Assembly (NCBI GenBank): GCA_030824585.1
Contig: JAVBXM010000230.1
Location: 1 to 37,046 of the forward strand
DNA length: 37,046 nt
From: Phaeospirillum sp.
GTDB taxonomy: Bacteria > Pseudomonadota > Alphaproteobacteria > Rhodospirillales > Magnetospirillaceae
Reading direction: 5' to 3'
In this document: in pieces, positions 17,280 to 25,554 of the stretch
Layout: each line of letters opens with the position of its first letter
Numbering within the stretch: position 1 is the first letter of the stretch
Made by a program: the position numbers and the translations under genes
The notes under the pieces: model-generated
Database searches by the model: none
What the model was told of the DNA's origin: nothing
The model's input: the letters and a program-made list of their open reading frames with translations, nothing else

Positions 17280-19932
17280 CAACGGGATCGACTGGTACAG
17301 GCTCGGCGCCGATCAGGTCCGCATCCATCTCGGGTGCGGGACCTGCGGCCTGAGCGAGGACGAGGTTCGGACGCGCCGCCGGCGCTCCGGCTTCAACCGT
17401 CTTCCCGAAAAACCGCCCAGGCCCGCCTGGGCGGTTTTTCTCGACCAGTTCCGCAATCTGCTGACCCTGATGCTGCTGGCCGCCGGCTTGCTGGCCGGGC
17501 TGGTGGGCGACACCTCCGACATGGTGGTGGTGCTGGCGGTCACCCTGTTCAACGCCGTTCTCGGCTATGCCCAGGAACGCCGCGCCGGGCGCATGCTCGG
17601 CGCGCTGAAGGCCATGCTGGCCCAGAAGGCCAGGGTACGGCGGGCGGCGGGCGAGGCGGTGATCGCCGCCGAGGACCTGGTGCCCGGCGACCTGGTGCTG
17701 CTCAAGGCCGGCGACCGGGTACCCGCCGACGGGCGGCTGGTGGACGGCCAGGACGTGGAAGCCGACGAGGCGGCACTGACCGGCGAATCCGAGCCGGTGG
17801 CCAAGATTGCCGAGGCCCTGGACCGCGACGGCGTGCCGTTGGCCGAGCGGATCAATCTGCTGTTCATGAATTCGGTGGTGACCCGCGGCCGGGCCGAGAT
17901 GGTGGTGACCGGCACCGGACCGGCCACGGAGATGGGCAAGGTCGCCGCCATGCTCGATGCGGCGGAGGAGGGGCCGACCCCGCTGCAGGAACGGCTCGAC
18001 CAGTTGGGCCGCCGGCTGGCGCTGATCGCGGCAATCGTGGTGGGCTTCGTCCTGATCCAGGGGCTGCTGGCCGGCGAGCCCCTGAGCCAGATGATATTGA
18101 CGGCGGTCGCCCTGGCGGTGGCCGCCATTCCGGAAGGCCTGCCCGCCGTGGTCACCGTCACCCTGGCGCTGGGCATGGTGCGCATGGCGGCCAGGGGCGC
18201 GGTGATCCGCCGGCTGGCGGCGGTGGAAACCCTGGGGTCCACCAGCGTCATCTGCTCGGACAAGACCGGCACCCTGACCCTGGGGCGGATGACCGCCCTG
18301 GAAGCCTGGGCGGCGGGGCGCTCCCATGTGTTTTCCGGCGACGACCGGCCGGCCGGTCTCGAGGTGGCGCTGGCCCCGGCCGGGCTGTGCACCGAGGCCC
18401 GCTTCAACGCCGCCACCGGCCAGGCGGTGGGCGATCCCACCGAGGTGGCCCTGCTGCATCTGGCCGGGCGGGCCGAAGCCTTGCCGCCGCCCGGGCGCTG
18501 GCGGCGGCTGGCGGAACTGCCGTTCAGCTCGCTGTCCAAACTGATGGCCACCCTGGACAGCGACGGCGAGGCCTGCCTGCTGTCGGTCAAGGGGGCGCCC
18601 GACCGGGTCCTGGACCTGTGCGATTCGGTGCTGGCCGAAGATGGCGGCATCCGGCCGCTGGACGAGGCCCGGCGCCGCGCCATCGCGGCGGCGATGGACG
18701 ACATGGGCGGCCGCGCCCTGCGGGTCATCGCCCTGGCCGCCCGTTCCGCCGGGGACCTGGCCGCCCGGCCGGACGAGGGGCTGGCCGCCGGGTTGGGCGG
18801 GCTGACCCTGCATGCCCTGGTCGGGCTGGCCGATCCGCCGCGCCCCGGTGCCGCCGACGCCATCGCCACCTGTCGCGCCGCCGGAATCATGGTGAAGATG
18901 ATCACCGGCGACCACCGGGTGACGGCGGGCGCCGTGGCGCGGCGGCTGGGTCTGGACGGCGAGGTGATCTCCGGCGCCGACCTCGATGCCATGGGCGATG
19001 CCGAACTGGCCGATCGCGTCGAGACCATCGCGGTGTTCGCCCGGGTGACCCCCGAGCACAAGGTGCGCATCGTGCGAGCGCTGAAGGCGCGGGGCCATGT
19101 CACCGCCATGACCGGTGACGGGGTCAACGACGCGGCGGCGCTGCGTACCGCCGATATCGGCGTGGCCATGGGCCGCACCGGTTCCGACGTGACGCGCGAG
19201 GCCGCCGCCATGGTGCTGACCGGCGACGATTTCTCCACCGTGGTCGGCGCGGTGCGCGAGGGGCGCATCATCACCGACAACATCGTCAAGTTCGTGCGCT
19301 TCCAACTATCGACCAATATCGGTGCCCTGCTGGCGGTGCTGCTGGCGCCGCTGGCCGGCCTGCCGGTGCCGTTCAGCCCTATCCAGATCCTGTGGGTCAA
19401 CATCATCATGGACGGGCCGCCGGCCATGGCCCTGGCCTTCGACCCGGCCCGGCGCGGTCTGATGGATCAGCCGCCCCGAGGCCGCGACGCGTCGATCCTG
19501 CCGCTGTCGCGCCTGATCCGCCTGTTCGGCTTCGGCCTGCTGATGGCGCTGGGCACCCTGGCCGTCCTGGAGTGGGAGGGCGGGGCCGGCCAAGACATGG
19601 TGCGGGCCCGCACCATGGCCTTCACCACCTTCGTGATGTTCCAGGTGTTCAACGTCTTCAACGCGCGGGTCGGCGGCGAAAGCGCCTTGGGCCGCGCCAC
19701 CCTGGCCAACGGCAAGCTGTGGGCGGCGCTGGCCGGCATCATCGTGCTGCAGGCGGTGGCGGTGCACTGGGCGCCGGCCCAGGCCCTGTTCCACACCACC
19801 GATCTTGGCCCGGCCGAATGGGGCGTCGCCGTGGCGCTGGGCGCCTCGATCCTGGTGCTGGAAGAGATGCGGAAGGCTGTCCGCCGCCTGCTGCGAGGCT
19901 CAGCCCAGCGAGCGCGACAGGATGTCCTGTAG
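17266..19932 (+). CDS. P2A-type cation-transporting ATPase (Ca2+/Mn2+ pump-like)
   Basis: An 888-residue P-type ATPase. After an N-terminal cation-ATPase domain (GLSEDEVRTRRRRSGFNRLP) come TGES at 172-175 in the actuator, the TM4 motif IPEGLP at 288-293, the phosphorylation motif DKTGTLT starting at D332, GAPD, MITGDH, and TGDGVNDAAAL in the hinge. TM6 has WVNIIMDGPPA with N712 and D716. The TM5 residue equivalent to SERCA E771 is A687 and the T799 equivalent is M715, as in SPCA/Pmr1-type and PMCA pumps, which carry one ion per cycle. It should export Ca2+ or Mn2+ from the cytoplasm. It starts inside the response regulator gene. A terminator-shaped palindrome lies 141 nt after the start. Its 3' end overlaps the convergent receiver gene by 33 nt. 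Confidence 0.92.
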   Translation: MPLPDNGIDWYRLGADQVRIHLGCGTCGLSEDEVRTRRRRSGFNRLPEKPPRPAWAVFLDQFRNLLTLMLLAAGLLAGLVGDTSDMVVVLAVTLFNAVLGYAQERRAGRMLGALKAMLAQKARVRRAAGEAVIAAEDLVPGDLVLLKAGDRVPADGRLVDGQDVEADEAALTGESEPVAKIAEALDRDGVPLAERINLLFMNSVVTRGRAEMVVTGTGPATEMGKVAAMLDAAEEGPTPLQERLDQLGRRLALIAAIVVGFVLIQGLLAGEPLSQMILTAVALAVAAIPEGLPAVVTVTLALGMVRMAARGAVIRRLAAVETLGSTSVICSDKTGTLTLGRMTALEAWAAGRSHVFSGDDRPAGLEVALAPAGLCTEARFNAATGQAVGDPTEVALLHLAGRAEALPPPGRWRRLAELPFSSLSKLMATLDSDGEACLLSVKGAPDRVLDLCDSVLAEDGGIRPLDEARRRAIAAAMDDMGGRALRVIALAARSAGDLAARPDEGLAAGLGGLTLHALVGLADPPRPGAADAIATCRAAGIMVKMITGDHRVTAGAVARRLGLDGEVISGADLDAMGDAELADRVETIAVFARVTPEHKVRIVRALKARGHVTAMTGDGVNDAAALRTADIGVAMGRTGSDVTREAAAMVLTGDDFSTVVGAVREGRIITDNIVKFVRFQLSTNIGALLAVLLAPLAGLPVPFSPIQILWVNIIMDGPPAMALAFDPARRGLMDQPPRGRDASILPLSRLIRLFGFGLLMALGTLAVLEWEGGAGQDMVRARTMAFTTFVMFQVFNVFNARVGGESALGRATLANGKLWAALAGIIVLQAVAVHWAPAQALFHTTDLGPAEWGVAVALGASILVLEEMRKAVRRLLRGSAQRARQDVL
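17407..17440 (+). terminator. Terminator-shaped perfect inverted repeat inside the ATPase coding region
   Basis: GAAAAACCGCCCAGG (17407-17421) and CCTGGGCGGTTTTTC (17426-17440) are exact inverted copies with a 4-nt CCCG loop: nine GC-rich pairs, then A5/T5, ending in a T-run. This is the form of a strong intrinsic terminator in either direction, yet it encodes EKPPRPAWAVFL within the conserved N-terminal domain. It could cut ATPase expression relative to the regulator, or act only when translation lags. Activity is inferred from shape. Confidence 0.6.
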
Positions 19933-20322
19933 CTGCCGGCCGTTGACCGGCTTGTGCAGGATGGGGGTGCCCTCGGCCTCGGCCTCCTTGAGGCCCTCGC
20001 CGGTGACGGTGGTGTCGCCGGTGACCACGGCGCCGGGGATGCCGCCGCCGAAGGTCCGGCGCAGCATGCCGATGGCCTCGGTCCCGGTCTGGCCGTCGCG
20101 CAGGCGGAAATCGGACAGGATGAAAGCGGGGGCCTCGCCCTCTTCCTCGATCAGCGAGACGGCTTCGTCCGCCGACTGGGCGGCGATGACGCGATAGCCC
20201 CAGCTTTCGAACAGCATCTGGTAGCCGGCCAGCACGATGGCCTCGTCCTCGATGACGACCACCAGGGGCGGCAAGGTGGCGGCGCGGGGCGCCTGCGGAG
20301 TCCGTCCTTCCGACGTCATCAT
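19900..20322 (-). CDS. Stand-alone response regulator receiver protein
   Basis: A 140-residue receiver-only protein. An 18-residue Pro/Ala-rich lead precedes the domain. The acidic pair is E25-D26 (VVIEDEAIVLAGY), the phospho-acceptor D71 (LSDFRLRDGQTG), then T101 (VVTGDTT) and K124 (LHKPV). The sequence style, with EDEAIVLxGYQMLFESWGYRV, resembles receiver domains at the C-terminus of hybrid histidine kinases, so it may be a phosphorelay shuttle or kinase-linked relay. I prefer ATG at 20322; an in-frame TTG at 20334 is possible. It ends inside the 3' end of the convergent ATPase gene (33-nt overlap). No output domain, no kinase nearby. Confidence 0.85.
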   Translation of the reverse strand: MMTSEGRTPQAPRAATLPPLVVVIEDEAIVLAGYQMLFESWGYRVIAAQSADEAVSLIEEEGEAPAFILSDFRLRDGQTGTEAIGMLRRTFGGGIPGAVVTGDTTVTGEGLKEAEAEGTPILHKPVNGRQLQDILSRSLG

Positions 20323-20532
20323 GCTGAATTCCAATCCGTCATCCCATATCCATGATGCTCGCGAACAGTGTTCAAGTGAAGCGCACGGTGGTCATAACCC
20401 CCTATACACAACGCTGGTGGGGCACGAACTGCCTGTCAGGGTAGGTGAAGGGTTGCTTTGGCGGTGCGATTCGTCCTTTACTTCCCTCTCAGTGAAGCGG
20501 GGGAATCCGTCCCCCGGGAGAGAGCCCGACCA
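20323..20532. other. Divergent intergenic region before nadA
   Basis: This 210-bp gap separates the receiver gene (minus) from nadA (plus). A possible nadA promoter is TTGCTT (20453-20458), 18 bp, TTTACT (20477-20482), which is weak. A small GGGGGA/TCCCCC hairpin lies just before the ribosome site GGGAGAG. I see no known NAD-regulator box that I could name with confidence. Confidence 0.35.
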
Positions 20533-21585
20533 ATGACCGACACCATTGTTTTGCCCGCCGCCGGCGCCATGACCGAAGCCGACATCGACCCGACCCTCGA
20601 TCTGGTCGCCGAGATCGACCGCCTGCGCAAGGAGCGCAACGCGGTGATCCTCGCCCATTACTACCAGGATGGCGAGATTCAGGACCTGGCGGATTTTGTC
20701 GGTGATTCGCTCGATCTGTCGCGCAAGGCGGCGGCCACCGACGCCGACGTCATCGTGTTCTGCGGCGTGCGCTTCATGGGCGAGGTGGCCAAGATCCTGT
20801 CGCCGTCCAAGCTGGTGGTGATCCCCGACGCCGAAGCCGGCTGCTCGCTGGAGGAATCCTGCCGGGCCGAGCCGTTCCGGGCCTTCCGGGAAAAGCACCC
20901 CGACCACATCGCGGTCACCTACATCAACTGTTCCGCCGAGGTGAAGGCGGCTTCCGACGTGATCGTCACGTCGTCCAACGCCGAGGCGATCATCCGCCAG
21001 CTTCCCGCCGACCGGCCGATCCTGTTCGCTCCCGACCGCCACCTGGGTGCCTACATGCAGAAGAAGACCGGGCGCGAGATGACGCTGTGGCCGGGCAGTT
21101 GCATCATCCACGAGCAGTTCTCCGAGAAGGAGCTGGTCAAGCTGAAGGTCCGCCATCCCAAGGCGCTGGTGGCGGCGCACCCGGAATGTCCGGACGGCAT
21201 CCTCAACCATGCCGACCACGTGGGGTCGACCCGCAACATCCTGGATTTCGTGCTTTCCAGCCCGGCCAAGGAGTTCATCATCGCCACCGAGCAGCACATC
21301 ATCCACCAGATGAGCAAGGCGGCGCCGGAAAAGACCTTCATCCCGGCGCCCGGCGCCGATGGCGGCTGTTCGTGCTCCAACTGCCCGTTCATGGCCCGGA
21401 ACACCCTGGAGAAGATCTATCTCTGCCTGAAGAACGACGCTCCCGCCATCACCGTGCCCGAGGAACTGCGCGTCGCGGCCCTGAAGCCGCTGGAGCGCAT
21501 GCTGGAGATGAGCAAGTCGGTCCCCATGTCGGGCGGGAATGGGTCGGGGGGAAATGGGTCGGGCGAGAAGACCAATGCGGCCTGA
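20533..21585 (+). CDS. nadA: Quinolinate synthase
   Basis: A 350-residue [4Fe-4S] enzyme that condenses iminoaspartate with dihydroxyacetone phosphate to quinolinate in de novo NAD synthesis. It has NAVILAHYYQDGEIQDLADFV at the start of domain 1, VFCGVRFMGE with the first cluster Cys, WPGSCIIHEQF with the second, and GGCSCSNCPFMARNT with the third. HPECP and GSTRN segments are also typical. The ATG at 20533 is placed by homology; an upstream in-frame extension to 20458 has no family character. The last 20 residues form a glycine/serine/asparagine-rich tail with a tandem GGNGSG repeat before the stop, outside the conserved fold. Its end overlaps nadC by 11 nt. Confidence 0.96.
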   Translation: MTDTIVLPAAGAMTEADIDPTLDLVAEIDRLRKERNAVILAHYYQDGEIQDLADFVGDSLDLSRKAAATDADVIVFCGVRFMGEVAKILSPSKLVVIPDAEAGCSLEESCRAEPFRAFREKHPDHIAVTYINCSAEVKAASDVIVTSSNAEAIIRQLPADRPILFAPDRHLGAYMQKKTGREMTLWPGSCIIHEQFSEKELVKLKVRHPKALVAAHPECPDGILNHADHVGSTRNILDFVLSSPAKEFIIATEQHIIHQMSKAAPEKTFIPAPGADGGCSCSNCPFMARNTLEKIYLCLKNDAPAITVPEELRVAALKPLERMLEMSKSVPMSGGNGSGGNGSGEKTNAA

Positions 21586-22444
21586 GGTCGATTGGCCCAA
21601 CCTGGATTGGGACGATGCGCGGCGGGTCATCCTCGCCGCGTTGGCCGAGGATACCGGCGCCGACAAGGGCGGAGAGGGCGAGGACATCACCTCGGCCTCG
21701 GTGATTCCCGCCGATTTGCGCTTCAAGGGCGTCATGGCGGCGCGCCATACCATGGTCATCGCCGGCATGCCGGTGGCGGAAGAGGTCTTCCGTCTGGTGG
21801 TCCCCGAGGCCCGCTTCACCGCCCGTGTCGCCGACGGCGACAAGGTCGAGGCCGGCACCGTGCTGGCCGAGATGGAGGGCCCGGCCCGCGGCCTGCTCAC
21901 CGCCGAGCGCACCGCGCTGAACCTGCTGCAATTGCTGTCGGGCATCGCCACCCTGACGCGGCAATATGTGGAGCGCATCGACGGCACCGGCTGCACCCTG
22001 CTCGATACCCGCAAGACCATTCCGGGCCTGCGGCGGCTGTCCAAGTACGCCACGCGCTGCGGCGGGGCCGCCAACCACCGCATGGGGCTTTATGACGGCG
22101 TGCTGATCAAGGACAATCACATCGCCGTCTGCGGTGGGGTGGGTGAGGCGGTGCGCCGCGCCAAGGCCGACGGCCGCCCCAATATCGAGGCCGAGTGTGA
22201 CACCCTGGACCAGGTGGCCGAGGCGGTCGCTGCCGGGGCCGACATCGTGCTTTTGGACAACATGGGGCCCGACGTGCTGCGCAAGGCCGTCGCCATCGTG
22301 GCCGGCCGGGCCAAGACCGAGGCGTCGGGCGGCGTGACGCTCGACACCATCCGCGCCATCGCCGAGACCGGCGTGGATTTCGTCTCGGTGGGACGCATCA
22401 CCCAATCGGCCCCGGCGGTCGATATCGGGCTGGACTGGAGCTGA
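21575..22444 (+). CDS. nadC: Nicotinate-nucleotide pyrophosphorylase (carboxylating)
   Basis: A 289-residue phosphoribosyltransferase that converts quinolinate and PRPP to nicotinate mononucleotide and CO2. Conserved segments are [65 protein letters not shown] (substrate-binding Arg/Lys), [37 protein letters not shown] and [11 protein letters not shown]. The ATG at 21575 starts inside the nadA end (11-nt overlap), preceded by GGGCGAG; an earlier in-frame start at 21539 would lie within the nadA repeat tail and is less likely. It is followed after one base by nadB, so nadA-nadC-nadB is one operon producing nicotinate mononucleotide from aspartate. Confidence 0.95.
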   Translation: MRPEVDWPNLDWDDARRVILAALAEDTGADKGGEGEDITSASVIPADLRFKGVMAARHTMVIAGMPVAEEVFRLVVPEARFTARVADGDKVEAGTVLAEMEGPARGLLTAERTALNLLQLLSGIATLTRQYVERIDGTGCTLLDTRKTIPGLRRLSKYATRCGGAANHRMGLYDGVLIKDNHIAVCGGVGEAVRRAKADGRPNIEAECDTLDQVAEAVAAGADIVLLDNMGPDVLRKAVAIVAGRAKTEASGGVTLDTIRAIAETGVDFVSVGRITQSAPAVDIGLDWS

Positions 22445-22445
22445 C

Positions 22446-24065
22446 ATGACGCGCACCGCCGATCCCTACGATCTGCTGGTCATCGGCTCGGGCGCCGCCG
22501 GCCTTTCGGTGGCCCTGGGCGTGCTGGCCAACAACCCCAAGGCCCGTGTCGCGGTGCTGTCCAAGACCGACCTGTCCGAGGGCAGCACCAAGTACGCCCA
22601 GGGTGGCATCGCCGCCGTGCTGGACGCCGCTGATTCCACCGAATCCCATATCGCCGACACCCTTAACGCCGGTGCCGGCATCTGTGTCGAGCCGGCGGTC
22701 CGCGCCGTGGTGGAAGGCGCGCCCGAGGCCATCCGCTGGCTGATCGAGTGCGGCGTGCTGTTCGATCATGAAGGCGGCGACCTGCACCTGACCCGCGAGG
22801 GCGGGCATTCCCACCGCCGCATCGTCCATTCCGCCGACGCCACCGGCAAGGCGGTCGAACTGGCGCTGGAAGCCCGCATCCGGGCAAGCGGCGCCGACCT
22901 GTTCGAGCACCACAACGCCGTCGACCTGATCCGCGAGAAGCTGCCCCAGGGGCGCCAGGGCCGCTGCGCCGGCGCCTATGCCCTGGACCGCCGCGACGGG
23001 CGCGTCCACCGCTTCGCCGCCCGCAACGTGGTGCTGGCCACCGGGGGCGCAAGCCGCGTCTATCTCTATTCCTCCAATCCCGACGGTTCCACCGGCGACG
23101 GCATCGCCATGGCCTGGCGCGCCGGCTGCCGCGTCGCCAACATGGAATTCAGTCAGTTCCACCCCACCTGCCTCTATCACCCCAAGGCCAAATCCTTCCT
23201 GGTGACCGAGGCGGTGCGGGGCGAGGGCGGCCTGTTGCTGCGCCCCGACGGCACCCGTTTCATGGACGAGTACGATCCGCGCGGCGAACTGGCGCCGCGC
23301 GACATCGTGGCCCGCGCCATCGACGACGTGATGAAGCGCCTGGGCTGCGAATGCGTCTATCTCGACATCAGCCACAAGCCGGCCGATTTCGTGAAGGCCC
23401 ACTTCCCCACCGTCTACGCCGAGGCGCTGAAGTTCGGCATCGACATGACCAGGGAGCCGCTGCCGGTGGTGCCCGCCGCCCACTACACTTGCGGCGGCGT
23501 GCTGACCGATCTGGCGGGCCGCACCGACGTGGACAATCTCTACGCGGTGGGCGAGGTGGCGTTCACCGGCCTGCACGGGGCCAACCGCATGGCGTCCAAC
23601 TCCTTGCTGGAATGCCTGGTGTTGGGCGCGGCGGCGGCCCGGGACATCACGACCAAGATCGGCACCATCACCAGCATTCCCGAGATCGCCCCCTGGGACG
23701 AAACCTGGGTCACCGATTCCGACGAGGAGGTGGTGGTCGCCCATAACTGGGACGAGCTGCGCCGCTTCATGTGGGACTACGTGGGCATCGTGCGCTCCAC
23801 CAAGCGCCTGGAGCGGGCCCGGCACCGGGTCAAGCTGCTGAAGGACGAGATCGACGAGTATTACGGCAGCTTCCGCGTCACCTCGGACCTGCTGGAACTG
23901 CGCAACCTGTCCATGGTGGCCGACCTGATCATCCGCTCGGCCCTGGGCCGGCGCGAGAGCCGGGGGCTACACTTCACCATCGACTTCCCCACCCTGGACA
24001 GCATCGCGCCGCCCCAGAACACCATCTTGGTGCCCAAGAATTTCTCCATCCGCCGCGTCGACTGA
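22446..24065 (+). CDS. nadB: L-aspartate oxidase
   Basis: A 539-residue FAD enzyme of the succinate dehydrogenase/fumarate reductase flavoprotein family. It oxidises aspartate to iminoaspartate, the substrate of NadA. The FAD motif is [15 protein letters not shown] near residue 12. Other landmarks are [13 protein letters not shown], the active-site region [63 protein letters not shown] and [48 protein letters not shown] segments; the C-terminal helical domain includes [14 protein letters not shown]. It follows nadC by one nucleotide, so it is translationally linked. The products of the three genes act in order B, A, C. Confidence 0.96.
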   Translation: MTRTADPYDLLVIGSGAAGLSVALGVLANNPKARVAVLSKTDLSEGSTKYAQGGIAAVLDAADSTESHIADTLNAGAGICVEPAVRAVVEGAPEAIRWLIECGVLFDHEGGDLHLTREGGHSHRRIVHSADATGKAVELALEARIRASGADLFEHHNAVDLIREKLPQGRQGRCAGAYALDRRDGRVHRFAARNVVLATGGASRVYLYSSNPDGSTGDGIAMAWRAGCRVANMEFSQFHPTCLYHPKAKSFLVTEAVRGEGGLLLRPDGTRFMDEYDPRGELAPRDIVARAIDDVMKRLGCECVYLDISHKPADFVKAHFPTVYAEALKFGIDMTREPLPVVPAAHYTCGGVLTDLAGRTDVDNLYAVGEVAFTGLHGANRMASNSLLECLVLGAAAARDITTKIGTITSIPEIAPWDETWVTDSDEEVVVAHNWDELRRFMWDYVGIVRSTKRLERARHRVKLLKDEIDEYYGSFRVTSDLLELRNLSMVADLIIRSALGRRESRGLHFTIDFPTLDSIAPPQNTILVPKNFSIRRVD

Positions 24066-24080
24066 AGCCCGAGGCCGCCC

Positions 24081-24467
24081 ATGAACAACTCCGCCCGCCG
24101 CGTTGTCTTTCCCAAGGGAGCCACCGTCTTCGTCGAGGGCGAGCCGGGCACCACCGCCTATGTGGTGGAATCGGGCCGGGTGATGGTGTTCAAGACGGTC
24201 AAGGGCAAGCGGGTCGAGATCGGCGACGTCACCCAGGGCGGAATTTTCGGCGAGATGGCGCTGATCGACGACCATCCGCGCATGGCCTCGGCGGTGGCAG
24301 AGGAGGAGACCGCCTGCGTGATCATCGGCAAGGAGCGCCTGTCCGAGCAGTTGGAAAAGGCCCCCAAGGGCGTGCGGGTCATCGTCAACGCCCTGCTGGG
24401 CAACATCCGGGCCATGGGTGCCGAACTGGCCGAGGCCACGGTGATCCTGGCCCATGACGCGGAGTAG
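24081..24467 (+). CDS. Stand-alone cyclic nucleotide-binding domain protein
   Basis: A 128-residue protein consisting of one CAP_ED/cNMP-binding beta-roll and a short terminal helix, with no DNA-binding domain. The start VVFPKGATVFVEGEPGTTAYVVESGRVMVFK and the phosphate-binding cassette FGEMALIDDHPRMASA (Glu of GE, Arg before MAS) are intact, so it may bind cAMP or cGMP. It starts 15 nt after nadB and ends 6 nt before the next gene, so it is probably in the nad operon's transcript. It could act as a small cNMP sensor for a protein partner. A catalytic or transport domain is not present. Function unknown. Confidence 0.85.
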   Translation: MNNSARRVVFPKGATVFVEGEPGTTAYVVESGRVMVFKTVKGKRVEIGDVTQGGIFGEMALIDDHPRMASAVAEEETACVIIGKERLSEQLEKAPKGVRVIVNALLGNIRAMGAELAEATVILAHDAE

Positions 24468-24473
24468 CCGGCC

Positions 24474-24887
24474 ATGAAGCGCCGCGCCTTGCTGGCCGCC
24501 ATGATCCTCTTTCCCGCGGTGGCCGCCGCCGAGGAAAAGAAGAAAGAGGACAAGAAGAAGGAAGGCAAGGGCGGGCCGCTGCCCATTCCGGCCAAGGGCC
24601 AGCGCTACGCCCGCATTCCCACCATCGCCCTGGAGCTGTGGGACGGCTATGGCAACTTCCACCTGTCCACCTTGGACCTGCTGCTGCTGGTGCCGGAAGA
24701 GGCCAAGTTCTCCGAGAAGCTCATCTCGGACAAGATGCGCAAGGTGCTGAACGGCATTCCCTACGACGAATACATGAGCGGCAATCCGGCGCCCATGATC
24801 AAGGCGACCATGCTGGAACTGGTGCGCAAGGAACCCGGCGCCGAGCAGACCATCGACGTGCTGATCTCCAAGATGCTGTTCCGGTAG
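24474..24887 (+). CDS. Small exported protein, FliL-like (uncharacterised)
   Basis: A 137-residue protein with an N-terminal signal sequence (MKRRALLAAMILFPAVAAAE, cleavage likely after AAA), then a striking Lys/Glu-rich stretch (EKKKEDKKKEGKGG) and a globular part. The latter has a beta strand RIPTIALELWDGYGNFHLS followed by a helix-turn pattern ending PGAEQTIDVLISKMLFR. This layout (VPE..., RKVLNGIPYDEYMSG, final VL..KMLFR) recalls the periplasmic part of FliL-type proteins, which associate with flagellar stators, but similarity is faint and no flagellar gene is near. It lies 6 nt after the cNMP-binding gene. Treat as an unknown periplasmic or lipid-exposed protein. Confidence 0.65.
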   Translation: MKRRALLAAMILFPAVAAAEEKKKEDKKKEGKGGPLPIPAKGQRYARIPTIALELWDGYGNFHLSTLDLLLLVPEEAKFSEKLISDKMRKVLNGIPYDEYMSGNPAPMIKATMLELVRKEPGAEQTIDVLISKMLFR

Positions 24888-24937
24888 AGTTTTTCGCACT
24901 TGAACTGAATCGGAAAGTCGAAAAATTCTTACGCTCG

Positions 24938-24969
24938 AGCGGCGCTTGAGCCGCTGAAAAAGATTTTTC
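24938..24969 (+). terminator. Candidate terminator of the nad operon
   Basis: AGCGGC (24938-24943) pairs with GCCGCT (24950-24955), followed by GAAAAAG and a T-run at 24963-24967. The stem is short (6 bp) and the T-run is offset by 7 nt, so it is a moderate candidate. An alternative 7-bp pairing TTTTTCG/CGAAAAA (24890-24896 with 24919-24925) lies just before it. Confidence 0.4.
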
Positions 24970-24981
24970 GTATATACAGAA

Positions 24982-25020
24982 TTCCAGAGTGCTTCGGCTT
25001 GAAGCTGATGCACTCTGGAA
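24982..25020. repeat. Perfect 11-bp inverted repeat with nested stem
   Basis: TTCCAGAGTGC (24982-24992) and GCACTCTGGAA (25010-25020) are exact inverted copies; GCTTC (24991-24995) and GAAGC (25001-25005) can pair inside, leaving a TGAT bulge. It lies 78 bp before the next gene and just downstream of a promoter-like TATATAC (24971-24977). It may be an operator, a 5' leader hairpin or part of a small RNA. Confidence 0.5.
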
Positions 25021-25098
25021 GCCGAGTGACCATCTGGGATTTAAGCGTCCCTTAACCGCGAGGTGCTAGCGTGGCAAGGTTCGAAGGATTCCTGACCC

Positions 25099-25461
25099 AT
25101 GCCGCCCATGTCGCTCTTGCTGCCTGATTTCATTACCGAGGGCTTGGCCGACCCAAAGCGGCGGCGGCGGCTGGGCGACATCCTGGTGACCCTGGCCTGC
25201 TGCCTGTGGCTGGGGCTGTCCACCTGGACGCTGTTCGTCACCGACATGCCCGACGAAATCTTCGACAATCATACCGGCAAGGCCATGCAGGAACGCATGA
25301 AGGCCTGCGAGGGCAGCTTCCAGAAGCGCTACCAGTGCAAGCAGGCCTTGCTGCTGAACGGCGAGCGCTGGGGCTTTGCCGTGGCGCTGGACCGGGTGCT
25401 GCTGATCTGCGCCCCGGCCATTACCGCCTGGCTGGTGTGGGGCGCCATCAAGCGTCGCTGA
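25099..25461 (+). CDS. Uncharacterised two-TM inner-membrane protein
   Basis: A 120-residue protein that I do not recognise. A basic N-terminus (KRRRR near 20-24) precedes a membrane segment at about 27-47 (DILVTLACCLWLGLSTWTLFV). A loop of about 45 residues has two cysteines ten residues apart (C70 and C80, KACEGSFQKRYQCKQ), and a second membrane segment follows at about 93-115. By the positive-inside rule both ends (PKRRRRL and IKRR) would be cytoplasmic and the loop periplasmic, so C70-C80 could form a disulphide. The ATG at 25099 follows AAGGA; ATG at 25108 is an alternative. It is followed 93 bp later by thiol peroxidase. Confidence 0.7.
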   Translation: MPPMSLLLPDFITEGLADPKRRRRLGDILVTLACCLWLGLSTWTLFVTDMPDEIFDNHTGKAMQERMKACEGSFQKRYQCKQALLLNGERWGFAVALDRVLLICAPAITAWLVWGAIKRR

Positions 25462-25554
25462 AATTTCTTATCCCTTATTCCGACGATCGGTTGCCTGGCG
25501 GGCGCGCCTGGGGCAAAGTCGAGGCCTTCCAAAAACAAAATCAGAGGTTCCGCC

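Noticed and set aside
20411-20432. A sigma-54 promoter (GGGGCACG...GC) upstream of nadA
   Set aside because: The -24 half fits partly, but the -12 half does not match and the spacing is off.
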